Below, piece after piece: positions 1 to 9,081 of a stretch of 64,000 bases of DNA. Position numbers and translations under genes: made by a program. Location of the stretch: contig CAVRDJ010000001.1 of assembly GCA_963719875.1 (NCBI GenBank), positions 186,001 through 250,000 on the forward strand, read 5' to 3'. The notes beneath the pieces are model-generated. The model had not been told where the DNA came from. It searched no databases and saw nothing but the letters and a program-made list of their open reading frames with translations. Positions within the stretch are counted from its first letter, which is position 1. Each line of letters starts with the position of its first letter. This DNA is from Palsa-360 sp963719875. GTDB taxonomy: Bacteria > Acidobacteriota > Terriglobia > Acidiferrales > UBA7541.

Positions 1-606
1 ATCCGGTGTCACTTGAAACTCCGGCTGCTGTCCCCCTTGCACCAATACGGTCGCCACGCCGCTGAGCCGGTTTAATCGCGGCTTGATATCGTAGGTCGCA
101 ATTTCCCACAAATCTGTTTGCGGAATCTTGTCGGAAGTGAGGCTGTAGCCAAGGATCGGGAAACTTGCGAAATCAAGCCGGTGCGTGTCAATCTGCGCCG
201 TCGACGGAAGCGAGCCTTGAATCCGCGCCAGTGCGGAATTGACTTGCTGGAGCGTTTGGACCATGTCCACGCTCCAGTTGAAGGACAAATCCACTTCGGC
301 CGATCCGCGGCTGGTGGTCGACCGGACATCGTCCAGTCCCGGCACGCTGTTGACGGCGTTTTCGATTGGGCGGGTGATGGTGACTTCCATCTGCTCGATC
401 GGCATCACGCCGTTATCCACGCCAATAATGATGCGCGGAAAATTGGTAGCCGGAAACACGGCAATGGGGAGCGAGAGCGCCTCATATATTCCGACCACCG
501 CCAGCGTCAAGATCAGAAAAATGATCGACTTGGAGTGCCGGGCAAACCAATAGCGCGACTCTGGAGTAGCTAACGGTCTGGAAGGGCTGGGTATCTTATC
601 TGGCAT
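1..606 (-). CDS. RND multidrug efflux permease, N-terminal part (runs off the window)
   Basis: Reading the minus strand from an ATG at 606 gives 202 uninterrupted codons to the window edge, so the gene is incomplete. The protein begins with a short cytoplasmic tail, then a hydrophobic first membrane helix (about residues 27-45), then the periplasmic porter region with the RND-type stretch 'MEVTITRPIENAVNSVPGL'. This matches the start of AcrB/HAE1-family proton-driven exporters of the inner membrane. It is the third gene of a same-strand set with a TolC-type channel and a membrane fusion protein, 111 bases after the latter. Substrate cannot be told from this part. The family call is firm; full length and activity cannot be judged. 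Confidence 0.9.
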   Translation of the reverse strand, partial: MPDKIPSPSRPLATPESRYWFARHSKSIIFLILTLAVVGIYEALSLPIAVFPATNFPRIIIGVDNGVMPIEQMEVTITRPIENAVNSVPGLDDVRSTTSRGSAEVDLSFNWSVDMVQTLQQVNSALARIQGSLPSTAQIDTHRLDFASFPILGYSLTSDKIPQTDLWEIATYDIKPRLNRLSGVATVLVQGGQQPEFQVTPD

Positions 607-717
607 GGCATTTTACCTGTCGCAAGGTCGTGAATGAGAAACGCGGAACGAAGGCCGGGCGGACTCTGGCCTGTTCAGCAAACCTGCATCCGTTTCTGAT
701 GTTCCTGGCCGTGACCA

Positions 718-2013
718 TTACTGGTCCTCTTCTTCTTCGGGCATCTTGGGCGCCTGGACCTGAATCTTGGTTTTCGCCAAAATGGGATCGTCCTCGTTGG
801 CCAGTTCGAACGCTCCCACGGTGACCACGCGTTCGCCGCCTGAAAGCCCGTCGGTAACTTGCACGGTTTTGGCCTCGGAATCCTTGATGCCGATCTTTAC
901 GTGTTTCTTGCTGGGTGCGTTGTCGCTATCCAGAACGATGACTGTATTAACGCCGTCAGGGGTGGTCAACAGGGCCGCTTGGGGAATCACCACGGCATCT
1001 TTTACCGTTTCGGCAACCATGGCCACGCGCACGCTGGTTCCGGGCCGCAGGCTCCCTTTTGGATTGGGGGCTTGCACCCAAACCTCCACGGTCGTGCTAC
1101 TGGGGTCCACTGCGGGGCTTACCAGAGTGACTTTCCCCTTGACCAGAACGGGTAGCCCGGGAATCGTAATAATTGCCGGGTCTCCTACCTTCAGACTTGC
1201 TGCTTCGAGCTGTGCAATATGCGCACGGGCGATAACTTGGGAGAGATCCATGATTGTAATAATAGGAGTGCCTGTGGTCGGGGTCTCACCGGGATAGTAC
1301 GGCCGGTCGGTAACGACGCCATCGATTGTGCTCTTGATAATCGTGTAACTCACCTGCGCATCTGCGTTCTCGGTGTCGCCCTTGGCCGCGTCTCGCGCGC
1401 CCTCAGCGACTTTGAGGTCATATTGTTTTTGCGCTAGGTCGTACGTATTTTTCGCTTGAGCTAACGCGACAGAAGCGTCGTCCAGGTCTTTTGCAGAGAC
1501 CGCGCCCTCCTTGTACAGCGCAGCACGGCCGTCGTAAAACTTCTGCGCCGAGTCAAAGGATTGCTTGGCGAACCTCAAATCCTGCGCGCTCTTTTGCACC
1601 GTCATTTGATACGTGACCTCGGCCTGTGCGTAGCCGCCCTGACTCTTCTTTTGTGCCCCGGTCAAGTCTTGGTTTTCCAGCTCCCCTAACACTTGGCCGG
1701 GCTTCACGTGGCTGCCTTTGTCCACGTTCCATTTCTTGATCGACGAGATGACCTTGGGCACGATTGCTTCTTGATTGCGCGGATATAAGACCGCGTCAGT
1801 AACCACCTTGCGCTGGATCGGCCCTTTTTCCGCGGCGTCCACTTGCACTGTCACGGTTGGGGTCGCTTCGGGATCTGGTTTTGCGGCGCAGCCCAATAAC
1901 AGGACACCGGCGGCCATTAGGATCGTCAAAGAACGGGCTGGCCGGCCCAATTCCATTTTCTGGCGGGCTCCCCGCTGAGCCTGCGCCTTGCCATTCATCG
2001 TGGGGGAATACAT
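718..2013 (-). CDS. RND efflux membrane fusion protein (HlyD/AcrA family)
   Basis: A 431-residue periplasmic adaptor that should bridge the inner-membrane pump and the TolC channel. A hydrophobic stretch ending in LLLGC (about residues 35-41) looks like a lipoprotein signal with Cys as lipidation site, typical of AcrA-like adaptors. It is followed by a lipoyl/barrel-sandwich half (near 'GSHVKPGQVLGELEN'), a long Ala/Gln/Lys-rich helical hairpin (about 120-215), the second lipoyl half ('IKSTIDGVVTDRPYYPGE') and beta-barrel/membrane-proximal domains. The ATG at 2013 has GGGAG seven bases upstream. It lies 44 bases downstream of the TolC gene and 111 bases upstream of the permease, so the three are probably one operon. 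The C-terminus is unusually acidic (EEEEDQ). Confidence 0.93.
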   Translation of the reverse strand: MYSPTMNGKAQAQRGARQKMELGRPARSLTILMAAGVLLLGCAAKPDPEATPTVTVQVDAAEKGPIQRKVVTDAVLYPRNQEAIVPKVISSIKKWNVDKGSHVKPGQVLGELENQDLTGAQKKSQGGYAQAEVTYQMTVQKSAQDLRFAKQSFDSAQKFYDGRAALYKEGAVSAKDLDDASVALAQAKNTYDLAQKQYDLKVAEGARDAAKGDTENADAQVSYTIIKSTIDGVVTDRPYYPGETPTTGTPIITIMDLSQVIARAHIAQLEAASLKVGDPAIITIPGLPVLVKGKVTLVSPAVDPSSTTVEVWVQAPNPKGSLRPGTSVRVAMVAETVKDAVVIPQAALLTTPDGVNTVIVLDSDNAPSKKHVKIGIKDSEAKTVQVTDGLSGGERVVTVGAFELANEDDPILAKTKIQVQAPKMPEEEEDQ

Positions 2014-2057
2014 TGATTTGCTCCCATTCCTTTGTTTGCCTTTGAGTTTTCCATACT

Positions 2058-3551
2058 TCAGAAAGTTCCCGTAAATGTCTGGAGTGTCGCCAGGAGCGTA
2101 CGATACCGTGTTTGCGCATCGGCATACGCATTTCGCGCGGTCACCAACGCCGTTTCGGCATCCACCACTTCAGTCGCGGGCGAAGCCCCGGCCTGATATC
2201 GCAAATTAGTGAGACGCAGGCTCTCCGCTGCCAGTTCCGCCGTGTTGCGCGATTCATCCAGGGCCGCCCGGGCGACTATCGCCTCGTCATAGGTAGCATA
2301 GAGTTCACTGATATGCATGCGCTGGGACTGGCTCAAAGCCGCTTTGGCTGATTGCTGTTTGTATTCCGCCTGGTGCAGCTTGCTGCGCAATGTGCCCCAA
2401 TCCCAGACGGGCACTGTCAAGGCCGCCGTAAGGAAATAACCAAGATTGGGAACAATTCCGACAGCCGGATCGTTTTGAACCGATGCGCGAGTACAATGGA
2501 GAGCAAAGCAATTCGCTTCAATGCCGTAGTCTGTATCCACAGTCAGAGTGGGTAGAAACGCAGTTTTCGCCAGCTTGACGTCTAGATCCGCTTCCCGGGC
2601 CGTCTCCAGGGCAACGCGCAGATCCGGATTTTGCTTTTCGGCCATCCCTTGAATTTCCGGAAACGGCGGCAATGCCGGAGCGGAGTCAAGGTCATCCACG
2701 ACGCTGAAATTTTCATTAAAGTCGGGGAACAGGATTACTGCAAGACCCAGGCGTGTGTCTTCCATAGCAAACTTTGCTTCGTCGAACGCCTGCTTTTGGA
2801 TCCGATACTGAATTTCCGCCTTCACGGCATCGCTGTGGGGTGCCTGTCCCTGGCGTTCCAAGTCTTGCGTAATGTCCATAAAATGTTTGGCTTGGTCCAA
2901 CCCTGCCTGGGCGGTCGCATACTTGCGCTGCGCGACGACCAGACCGTAATAGCTCTTTGTAACGGTCACAGCCAGCCCGCGCCGCGCAATTTCGGACTTG
3001 GCGCTGGCCAGCGCCTCCGCTGCTTTGGCGCGGGTATATGCAGTTCCCAGGAGGAGGCCTGGAGAGAGATCCTCGTGGTACACGCCCCAGGCACGGTATA
3101 CGTGAACACCATCGTTCGTAACGAATCTTCCGTCGGAGATTTTTCCGCCATCTCCCTGTGTGCCGAGGTATTGCGTGGTTGCCGTAATCGACGGAAGCAT
3201 GGCGTTTCTGGCCTGGATCCGGTCTTCACGCGCGCTCCTTGCATCGGAGACCGCTCCCAGAAGTGTTGGATCGAGTTTTCGCGCCCTCTCCAGCGCGTCC
3301 TGCAAGGTTATGGTCGTGGGAGGAGTTGCCTGGCCCGGTCCTGAAGGCTGCAGGAGTTGGACATCTGATTGCCCAGTGGGCGCGGGAGGAGTGGCCTGCG
3401 CCGCAGCTCTAGCGATCGGGAGGACCACCGCAACGGCCAGGCCCAATGCTATAACAGAAAAACGCCGGATCGATGTGAACGAGCCTGTTTCGCGGGCATC
3501 GAGCCCCCCGCTAGACAAGGCCACCTCTGCAAGACCGAACGAATCACCCAT
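2058..3551 (-). CDS. TolC-family outer membrane efflux channel
   Basis: A 497-residue protein with an N-terminal signal segment (hydrophobic region ending near ARAAAQA), a Pro/Gln-rich linker and the two repeated alpha-helical/beta-barrel halves of the outer membrane efflux (OEP) family; the repeat signature 'ESLRLTNLRYQAGA' is clear near the C-terminus. It should be the outer-membrane exit duct of the RND pump encoded downstream. The start at 3551 is chosen because GGGAGG lies about 11 bases upstream; an ATG at 3560 is too close to that site, and a longer reading from 3683 has no ribosome site. First gene of the efflux operon. Confidence 0.9.
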   Translation of the reverse strand: MGDSFGLAEVALSSGGLDARETGSFTSIRRFSVIALGLAVAVVLPIARAAAQATPPAPTGQSDVQLLQPSGPGQATPPTTITLQDALERARKLDPTLLGAVSDARSAREDRIQARNAMLPSITATTQYLGTQGDGGKISDGRFVTNDGVHVYRAWGVYHEDLSPGLLLGTAYTRAKAAEALASAKSEIARRGLAVTVTKSYYGLVVAQRKYATAQAGLDQAKHFMDITQDLERQGQAPHSDAVKAEIQYRIQKQAFDEAKFAMEDTRLGLAVILFPDFNENFSVVDDLDSAPALPPFPEIQGMAEKQNPDLRVALETAREADLDVKLAKTAFLPTLTVDTDYGIEANCFALHCTRASVQNDPAVGIVPNLGYFLTAALTVPVWDWGTLRSKLHQAEYKQQSAKAALSQSQRMHISELYATYDEAIVARAALDESRNTAELAAESLRLTNLRYQAGASPATEVVDAETALVTARNAYADAQTRYRTLLATLQTFTGTF

Positions 3552-4080
3552 GGAGTCCATCTCCTCCCGCTTCCGGCCGCCGCTGGCTGGATGCCACGCC
3601 GGAGCGAATATCCGGCACCTGCTTCGCAAAAGCGGAATCGAACCGCAATGAGCAGGCCCCTGTACAGCAGACGCGTGAAGCATAGCAATTCCACATGAAA
3701 ATTATCTGAATAAATATTCTTCGAATGTCTTCGGTGATTTGCCGCCGATTTTATACCGCCACTACAAAGTACGGCCCCCGAATTTTTCTTGTCCCCGTAG
3801 AGCTATCGCACAAGGCGAACACTGAGCTGCAAAATTCCGTCTCTTGTGCCCCGTAGCCCATTTCCCGGAACATTAATGGAACCTTAAGATGCTGTCAAGC
3901 GACCGCTGGAATGCGGCGAGCGGTTGGCCGGTTTGCAATGTAAATTGGGAAGGGCCAGGAGTTCTCCAACAATCTGAAATACGGGTCATTCGTTCAAACC
4001 CGGGAACGCCAATCTCCCGATTGGCGGATTGCCTGACGGCGATCGGGAGATTGGCGTTCCCGGGCGATTTCACGCGGAAT
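3552..4080. other. Intergenic region with one long palindrome
   Basis: This 529-base stretch between the efflux operon and the methyltransferase holds no convincing gene. Its only clear structure is the 23-bp perfect inverted repeat at 3999-4064, described separately. The promoter of the efflux operon should lie near 3552-3750, which is AT-rich, but no good -35/-10 pair was identified. Confidence 0.6.
3999..4064. repeat. Dispersed palindromic repeat family A, copy 1
   Basis: Two perfectly complementary 23-base arms (3999-4021 and 4042-4064) flank a 20-base loop. The core GGGAACGCCAATCTCCCGAT recurs, with the same orientation and layout, at 51829-51896 and 57468-57535. All three copies lie between genes and near a gene end. 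This is a REP/MITE-like element; no transposase or RAYT-type gene that would move it is seen in the window. Confidence 0.9.
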
Positions 4081-4773
4081 TCAGGCCGCCTGCTCTGCGA
4101 GGGGTTGCTGACGAATGAGATTGACCTCCATGCCGACAGGGGTTCTGAGGATTTCGCAGGATTTGAATTCAGACTCGCCCACTAGGGATGTCATTTGCCC
4201 TTCCGTGTAAGCGCGCTGGAGCAGCATGTGCTTGAACGTGAATTTCGTCATCCAGGCGCTCGTTCGGCTGATCTTGAGTCCATCCACATAAGCGACGATT
4301 TCATCCCAGGAAGCGTCTTTGCGAAGATCGATGATGACGGCTCTGCCTTCCGGTTTCAGCACGCGATGCATTTCGTTCAAGGCCTTCAGGGGTTCGGAAA
4401 AATTCTTGAAAGCCGCGCGGCATACGATTAGGTCAAACAAGCCATCCTCGAGAGGAATGTCCGACGCGCTTCCATGGATGAAGCGGGCCACTACGCCTTC
4501 CCGTTTCGCAGACAGGGAAGCCATCCGGACAAACGATTGGCTGATATCCAATCCAGTGACCTTAAAAGGGCCGAGTTTTGCCAGGGCGATACACAAATAT
4601 CCCGGGCCGGGCGCGATCTCGAGAATACGGGCGTTGCTTGGGAGAACTTGGACCAGCTCCCGTGCCAGGCGCTCAAATTCACTGAGATCTTTCCGTGTGA
4701 TCTTGGCGTACCAGGTGGCCAGCCCGCCCTCCATTGAGATTCCGCGATACGGTTTTCTTGCCGATGCTGGCAT
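4081..4773 (-). CDS. Class I SAM-dependent methyltransferase
   Basis: A 230-residue cytoplasmic protein with the Rossmann methyltransferase core: motif I 'ILEIAPGPGYLCIALAKLG' (about residues 45-63), the acidic end of strand 2 (VTGLDIS), motif IV 'FDLIVCRAAFKNFSEP' and a post-motif 'EMHRVLKPEGRAVIIDL'. This is the UbiE/Methyltransf_11 pattern, acting on an unknown small molecule. The ATG at 4773 is preceded by AAGGAGAA at good spacing. It starts two bases after the stop of the PadR gene, so both are one operon and the enzyme is probably controlled by that regulator. Confidence 0.88.
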   Translation of the reverse strand: MPASARKPYRGISMEGGLATWYAKITRKDLSEFERLARELVQVLPSNARILEIAPGPGYLCIALAKLGPFKVTGLDISQSFVRMASLSAKREGVVARFIHGSASDIPLEDGLFDLIVCRAAFKNFSEPLKALNEMHRVLKPEGRAVIIDLRKDASWDEIVAYVDGLKISRTSAWMTKFTFKHMLLQRAYTEGQMTSLVGESEFKSCEILRTPVGMEVNLIRQQPLAEQAA

Positions 4774-4775
4774 GG

Positions 4776-5483
4776 TCAATTCTCCTTTCCGGTTTGACGA
4801 ATTGCTGATAGTTTTCCGTTTTTGATCTTTGCGATTTTCGCTGAGAGGGTCCGTTTCTTTCGCGCGGCTGCTTTTGCCGCCAGAAGCTGTTTGCGCATTT
4901 CCGCCCAGCCGCTCCGCAATTTGCCGGCGTCGCGTTTGAGATCGGAGAGCAAGTCTTTTGAGAAGTCGTACTCGGCAACTGTGAGGGCTTTGTAATACTC
5001 GCTCTCCAGGGAAAACAGGCGCGGCAACTTCATCTCCCGGCACTTCCGGTCTTCTTCGTCGATCTCCTCGATCGTCTTTTCCAGCAGGCCGATGCGAATC
5101 TCCAGGAGGTCCATCACTTCCTCCGGCGGCAGCACGGGCAACAAGGAAATCGCGGCTTCAAACAGGGGGTACTCCTTGACCGGAGAACTCACCAGTTCCC
5201 TCATCCAATCGATTAATTCGGCCTCGCCCGCGGCCCTGAGCTCATAAACCGTCTTCGCGGGGCGCTTGCCCTCTTTCAACACTTCGCGGACGGCGATAAA
5301 ATCTTCCCGCAGCAACTGCTCGATGACGGTGTAAAGCGAGCCGTAGTTCAGCTTGATGCTGCTTTCCTTGCGCCGCTCGCGCATGGTGGTGGCCATCTCG
5401 TAGGGATGCATGGGGCGCTCGTAGAGGAGGACGAGGATGGCCAGGGCCAGGGGGTTGGAGAAGGGGCGCTTCATATCCGTCAT
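4776..5483 (-). CDS. PadR-family transcriptional regulator
   Basis: A 235-residue regulator. Residues about 8-85 form the PadR winged helix ('LAILVLLYERPMHPYEM', then 'LNYGSLYTVIEQLLREDFI' for the recognition helix and wing). A long helical C-terminal part (about 100-215) should make the dimer and ligand pocket; the tail is very Lys/Arg-rich. The start at 5483 lacks a good ribosome site and the transcript leader is predicted to be only about 25 bases. A near-perfect palindrome overlaps the -10 box just upstream, so autorepression is likely. Co-transcribed with the methyltransferase. Confidence 0.9.
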   Translation of the reverse strand: MTDMKRPFSNPLALAILVLLYERPMHPYEMATTMRERRKESSIKLNYGSLYTVIEQLLREDFIAVREVLKEGKRPAKTVYELRAAGEAELIDWMRELVSSPVKEYPLFEAAISLLPVLPPEEVMDLLEIRIGLLEKTIEEIDEEDRKCREMKLPRLFSLESEYYKALTVAEYDFSKDLLSDLKRDAGKLRSGWAEMRKQLLAAKAAARKKRTLSAKIAKIKNGKLSAIRQTGKEN

Positions 5484-5500
5484 AGGATATACCGTACCAA

Positions 5501-5518
5501 ATACTCGTAGACGAGTAT
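5501..5518. promoter_or_regulatory. Palindromic operator, probably for PadR
   Basis: ATACTCGT-AG-ACGAGTAT is an 18-base inverted repeat with 8-base arms and a 2-base centre, 17 bases upstream of the padR start. It overlaps the predicted -10 box of padR (5514-5519 on the minus strand). PadR proteins commonly bind such palindromes in their own promoters; binding here is inferred. Confidence 0.7.
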
Positions 5519-5541
5519 AATAGAAGGAGGGTCGGCGTCAA
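5514..5541 (-). promoter_or_regulatory. Promoter of the padR-methyltransferase operon
   Basis: On the minus strand TTGACG (5541-5536) and TATACT (5519-5514) are separated by 16 bases, a good sigma-70-type pair. The -10 box lies within the PadR-type palindrome, which explains how a bound repressor would block it. Confidence 0.65.
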
Positions 5542-5655
5542 CCGAATTTGTTTGGTTCGTGCACGCGCGGGAATCAAATCGCTTTCGCCGGCAACTCCCA
5601 GAATCAATTTCCCCGAGCGGGGCCGTCGCGAACTCAACGCGCAAACGGAAATATT

Positions 5656-5684
5656 TTGACAGTTTTTGATTTATGAACTATAGC
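5656..5684 (+). promoter_or_regulatory. Sigma-70-type promoter of the cytochrome-propeller gene
   Basis: TTGACA (5656-5661), a 17-base AT-rich spacer and TATAGC (5679-5684) form a near-consensus promoter about 70 bases before the start at 5753. It is one of the strongest promoter matches in the window. Confidence 0.75.
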
Positions 5685-5752
5685 TAATTGCAGCGTTCTG
5701 CGATGGCGGAACAGTCCGCCCAGATCAGCGATTGCCGACTACAGGGGACACT

Positions 5753-7870
5753 ATGAGAATTCAAGGCCGCATTCGTACACACATCACCATTCTGGCTACC
5801 GGCACCGTCGGGATAGCCCTTCTCGTGGCGGGAAATGTGAGCCGGTCCCAGGCGGCGCCTCCGCAGCCGCAATCGGCCTCCGGCAAGGTCATGCACACAG
5901 ACGATTTCCAGCGCTCGGCACGGCTCGATACCTATCGGGTGATTGCTGACAGCGGCGCGGGGCGCGGGGAAAACATATATTTCTATAAATGTTGGATGTG
6001 CCACAACCAGTATGCAAAAACCGGCCCTTATCTGAAGGAGCTTTTCAAGCATTCGCAATTGATGTCCGGCGATCCCGTAACGGATGAAAATGTCGCCGCA
6101 AAAATCAAAGAGGGCGGTCCGGGGATGCCGGCGTTCGGCACCACTTTGAAGGATGCCGACGTCGCCGATCTCATCACGTACATCAAGGAAGGGAAGTGCT
6201 GCGTCGAAGGGGAAAATCCGGGGCCGAATCCCTGGTATCGCGCCGCCACACAAAAGTGGACGGTGCAGAACGGCTTGTCGGGTGGCGCCACGGGAGTGGT
6301 CAAGATCCCGACCGGAGATTCGCCGGAGGGCGTTGGAGTGCAACTCATCGCGCCAAACGGCGTCCGGACGACGGTGTATACCGACGCGCAAGGCCACTAT
6401 GAATTTCCCAAGATGCAAACTGGGGACTATACCCTGCGGATCCCGACTCCGCTGTTGTTTAAGCCCTACGTCATCAATTCCGTCCATATTGATGGGGCTT
6501 CCAAGCTGGACGACATCGTTTTGGAGAGGGTTTCCGATTCGGATGCCTTGCCGGCCACGCCTGAGATTGAGCGCCAGCTAAGCTCGGCGGAAGTGCTGTG
6601 GAATATGCCGGGCACAGCGCAGGAGAAAGCAACGCTGCAAAAGAATTGCTCTGCCTGCCACTCCTGGAACCAGATTTTCCGCAATCGCTATGACGAGCAC
6701 AGCTGGAGCCTGATTGTGGACCGCATGACGCAATACTCCGGCACCTCGCTGGTTATTCGCATCAAGGGAACGACGACCACCGGCGGTGGAAACAATTCAG
6801 TGACGCGCCGCGACGGCACCTCGCCCGAGGAGGTCCAGACGCTGGTGAAATTCCTGACGCGCGTACGCGGCCCCGAGGCGCAGGACGAGCCGCTACGCGT
6901 CTTCCCGCGGCCACGCGGCGGCGACACGCACGTCGTCGTCACCGAGTACGAATTGCCGCAATCCTTGCTGGCGCTGCACGACGCGCAGGGCGACTCGAAA
7001 GGAAACATCTGGTTCACCAGCCACAAGACCGATGTGGTCGGTAAGCTCGATCCCAAGACCGGCATCGTGACCGAGTACACGATTCCGCTCACTCCCAAGG
7101 GCATGCCCGGAACGCACGCGGTGAGGATCGACAAGAACGACATCCCGTGGTTTTCGGAAAACTGGAGCCACAATCTCAACCGGCTCGATCCCGCCACTGG
7201 AAAAATCACGCAGGTGCATATCGAGGATGCCGTGCCACTGAACGCACCGGGTTTCGGCAATTTCTCGCTGACCCCTGACGGCTACGTCTGGGATAGCCGC
7301 GACAACAATGTCCGCAAGATCGACCCGGAAACGGGCAAAGTGATTCAACGCTACCCCCTGCAAGTCAGTTTCAGCTACGACAATCTGATTTCCGCCGACG
7401 GAAAGTATTACGGGGGGGGAGGGCTGCCGGCCTGGGGAAACACGATCGAGCGGATGGACCTGAGTACGGGGGAGTGGATTAAACAGAACTCAGGCGGGCA
7501 CATGATGACGGCGAAGCGCGGCGGTTTCGACCCTTACGACAATCCATGGTTCGGCGGCGGCGACGGCGCATTGATCGAACTCAACACCAAGACGGGCCTG
7601 ATCGAAGAGCACATTCCGCCGATTGCTCCGAGCCCCTACACGGATTTCTACGAAGCGCACCCCGACGCGAACGGCGAAGTCTGGGCCGGCGTGCTCCACG
7701 GCCGGCAGATGGTGCGCTACAACCAGCACAACGGGGAGTGGCACGTTTACGAGATGCCCGAGCCGTTTACCTACGATCGCAGAACCTACATTGACAGTTC
7801 CACGCATCCAGTAACCGTATGGTATGTTGACTATAACGGTTACTTGGTCCGCGTTCAACCCCGGGAATAA
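5753..7870 (+). CDS. Exported diheme cytochrome c with streptogramin-lyase-like propeller
   Basis: A 705-residue protein with an N-terminal signal segment (about 11-35). Domain 1 is a small cytochrome c with CWMCH at 80-84 and a likely distal Met in 'GGPGMPAFG'. A carboxypeptidase-regulatory-like Ig fold follows (about 165-260, 'GVQLIAPNGVRTTVYTDAQG'), then a second heme site CSACH at 299-303 and a C-terminal beta-propeller (about 390-700) resembling virginiamycin B lyase/SMP-30, with repeats such as 'GNIWFTSHKTDVVGKLDP'. It should act in the periplasm or outside the cell; the substrate is unknown. The ATG at 5753 has AGGGGA before it. A relative without the first cytochrome domain is encoded at 30046-32160. 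Confidence 0.85.
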   Translation: MRIQGRIRTHITILATGTVGIALLVAGNVSRSQAAPPQPQSASGKVMHTDDFQRSARLDTYRVIADSGAGRGENIYFYKCWMCHNQYAKTGPYLKELFKHSQLMSGDPVTDENVAAKIKEGGPGMPAFGTTLKDADVADLITYIKEGKCCVEGENPGPNPWYRAATQKWTVQNGLSGGATGVVKIPTGDSPEGVGVQLIAPNGVRTTVYTDAQGHYEFPKMQTGDYTLRIPTPLLFKPYVINSVHIDGASKLDDIVLERVSDSDALPATPEIERQLSSAEVLWNMPGTAQEKATLQKNCSACHSWNQIFRNRYDEHSWSLIVDRMTQYSGTSLVIRIKGTTTTGGGNNSVTRRDGTSPEEVQTLVKFLTRVRGPEAQDEPLRVFPRPRGGDTHVVVTEYELPQSLLALHDAQGDSKGNIWFTSHKTDVVGKLDPKTGIVTEYTIPLTPKGMPGTHAVRIDKNDIPWFSENWSHNLNRLDPATGKITQVHIEDAVPLNAPGFGNFSLTPDGYVWDSRDNNVRKIDPETGKVIQRYPLQVSFSYDNLISADGKYYGGGGLPAWGNTIERMDLSTGEWIKQNSGGHMMTAKRGGFDPYDNPWFGGGDGALIELNTKTGLIEEHIPPIAPSPYTDFYEAHPDANGEVWAGVLHGRQMVRYNQHNGEWHVYEMPEPFTYDRRTYIDSSTHPVTVWYVDYNGYLVRVQPRE

Positions 7871-7898
7871 GCGCCGGGGAAGCGGAATTGCTTTCTGG

Positions 7899-8050
7899 CT
7901 TAACAGCCTGCGGAAAATGTGGTTTATTTTGTCATTCCGAGCGGAGCGAGGAATCTCTCTTCGATTTAACTCCATGAAAAGAAAGAGAGATTCCTCGCTT
8001 CGCTCGGAATGACAAATGGAGTTGGGGGTCTTTTTCCGCAGCCTGTTAAG
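7899..8050. repeat. Nested inverted repeat (family D inside an outer palindrome)
   Basis: Outer arms 7899-7917 and 8031-8050 share CTTAACAG(C/G)CTGCGGAAAA as an inverted pair. Nested within are arms 7931-7961 and 7984-8013 built on GTCATTCCGAGCG..GAGGAATCTCT. The whole element could fold into one long hairpin. The inner motif recurs in altered form at 49789-49872. It lies between two convergent genes and may also stop transcription from both sides. Confidence 0.88.
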
Positions 8051-8118
8051 ACAATGGAACCGCTCCGTGGGATGAACTCCTAGAGGCGCTCTGGCAGGAA
8101 ATTTCTTGCTGGCCCTTC

Positions 8119-9081
8119 TCACACCATGACTTCAGGGACTTCCAATCTTTGTTTGCGAAATGCAGACTCAAATGCCTTGACGACCGAGGGATCGAAGTCG
8201 GTGCCCATGCTTTTTAGGATCGCGTCGCGTCCCTCAATGGGCGTCATCCCCTTGCGGTAAGGACGATCGCTGATCATCGCGTCGTAGGCATCGGCGACCG
8301 TGATAATCCGGGCCTCAATGGGAATCTCTTCACCCTTCGATGGATGGTACCCCGTGCCGTCAAACTTGTCGTGATGAGCGAGGATGATGGGCAAAACGCG
8401 GCGAAGCGAGCCGCCAACCGGGTTGAGGAGATTAATGCCTTTTTGTACGTGGGACTTCATCTCCATAGTTTCGTCTTCGTCGAGCCGTGCGGCTTTGTGG
8501 AGGATGTCCCGGCTGATTTCGAGCTTGCCAATATCATGTAACAAGGCCGCCGCGCGTACATCCTCGATTTGCTGCTCTGACAGGCGCATCTCCGCCGCAA
8601 TGGTCGTGGCGTAGACGGACACCCTGTAAGAATGGTTCTGCGTGAACTTGTCATTCCCGATGAATTGATTCAGGATTTGCAGCACACCATAGTAGGTCTG
8701 CCGTAGTTCGCTCAGCCGCCGCTCACCAAGCTCATAGAGGCTCCCGGTGGCATAGGCCGAAATCAACAGGAATCCCGCCCAGACGCCCAGGTCCGACCAG
8801 GCCAAAAGCCCTTCCGTCTTCCACTCAATGCTTCCACCCAAGGCCGTCGGGTTCATTAAATTCATCCATACCACAAAAAGGATGGAGGCCATGGCCGCCT
8901 CCACAGCGCGGCGGCGGCCAAAGTAGTAGGCAGCCAGGAGGGTCGGAAGATTGTAGAAGGTCAGAACCAACCGCTGACCAGCGATGAAGAAATTGACAAC
9001 TCCCGCTGCGGCGATGATCGAAAGGATAAGGAGAAGCTCTTTGTTAATGTCGCCGAGGCGTGAAATCCATTTACGTTTCAC
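8119..9081 (-). CDS. Membrane-bound HD-GYP domain phosphodiesterase
   Basis: A 320-residue protein with four or so hydrophobic helices in residues 15-115 and a C-terminal HD-GYP domain (about 130-315). Metal-binding motifs are visible: 'NHSYRVSVYA', 'AALLHDIGK', 'ILAHHDKFDGTGYH', and 'ITVADAYDAMISDRPYR'. HD-GYP enzymes hydrolyse cyclic di-GMP to pGpG or GMP; here the GYP triplet reads GYH, a variant found in many members whose activity is not assured. The membrane part may sense a signal. It is alone on its strand, with the palindrome cluster downstream. Confidence 0.88.
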   Translation of the reverse strand: MKRKWISRLGDINKELLLILSIIAAAGVVNFFIAGQRLVLTFYNLPTLLAAYYFGRRRAVEAAMASILFVVWMNLMNPTALGGSIEWKTEGLLAWSDLGVWAGFLLISAYATGSLYELGERRLSELRQTYYGVLQILNQFIGNDKFTQNHSYRVSVYATTIAAEMRLSEQQIEDVRAAALLHDIGKLEISRDILHKAARLDEDETMEMKSHVQKGINLLNPVGGSLRRVLPIILAHHDKFDGTGYHPSKGEEIPIEARIITVADAYDAMISDRPYRKGMTPIEGRDAILKSMGTDFDPSVVKAFESAFRKQRLEVPEVMV

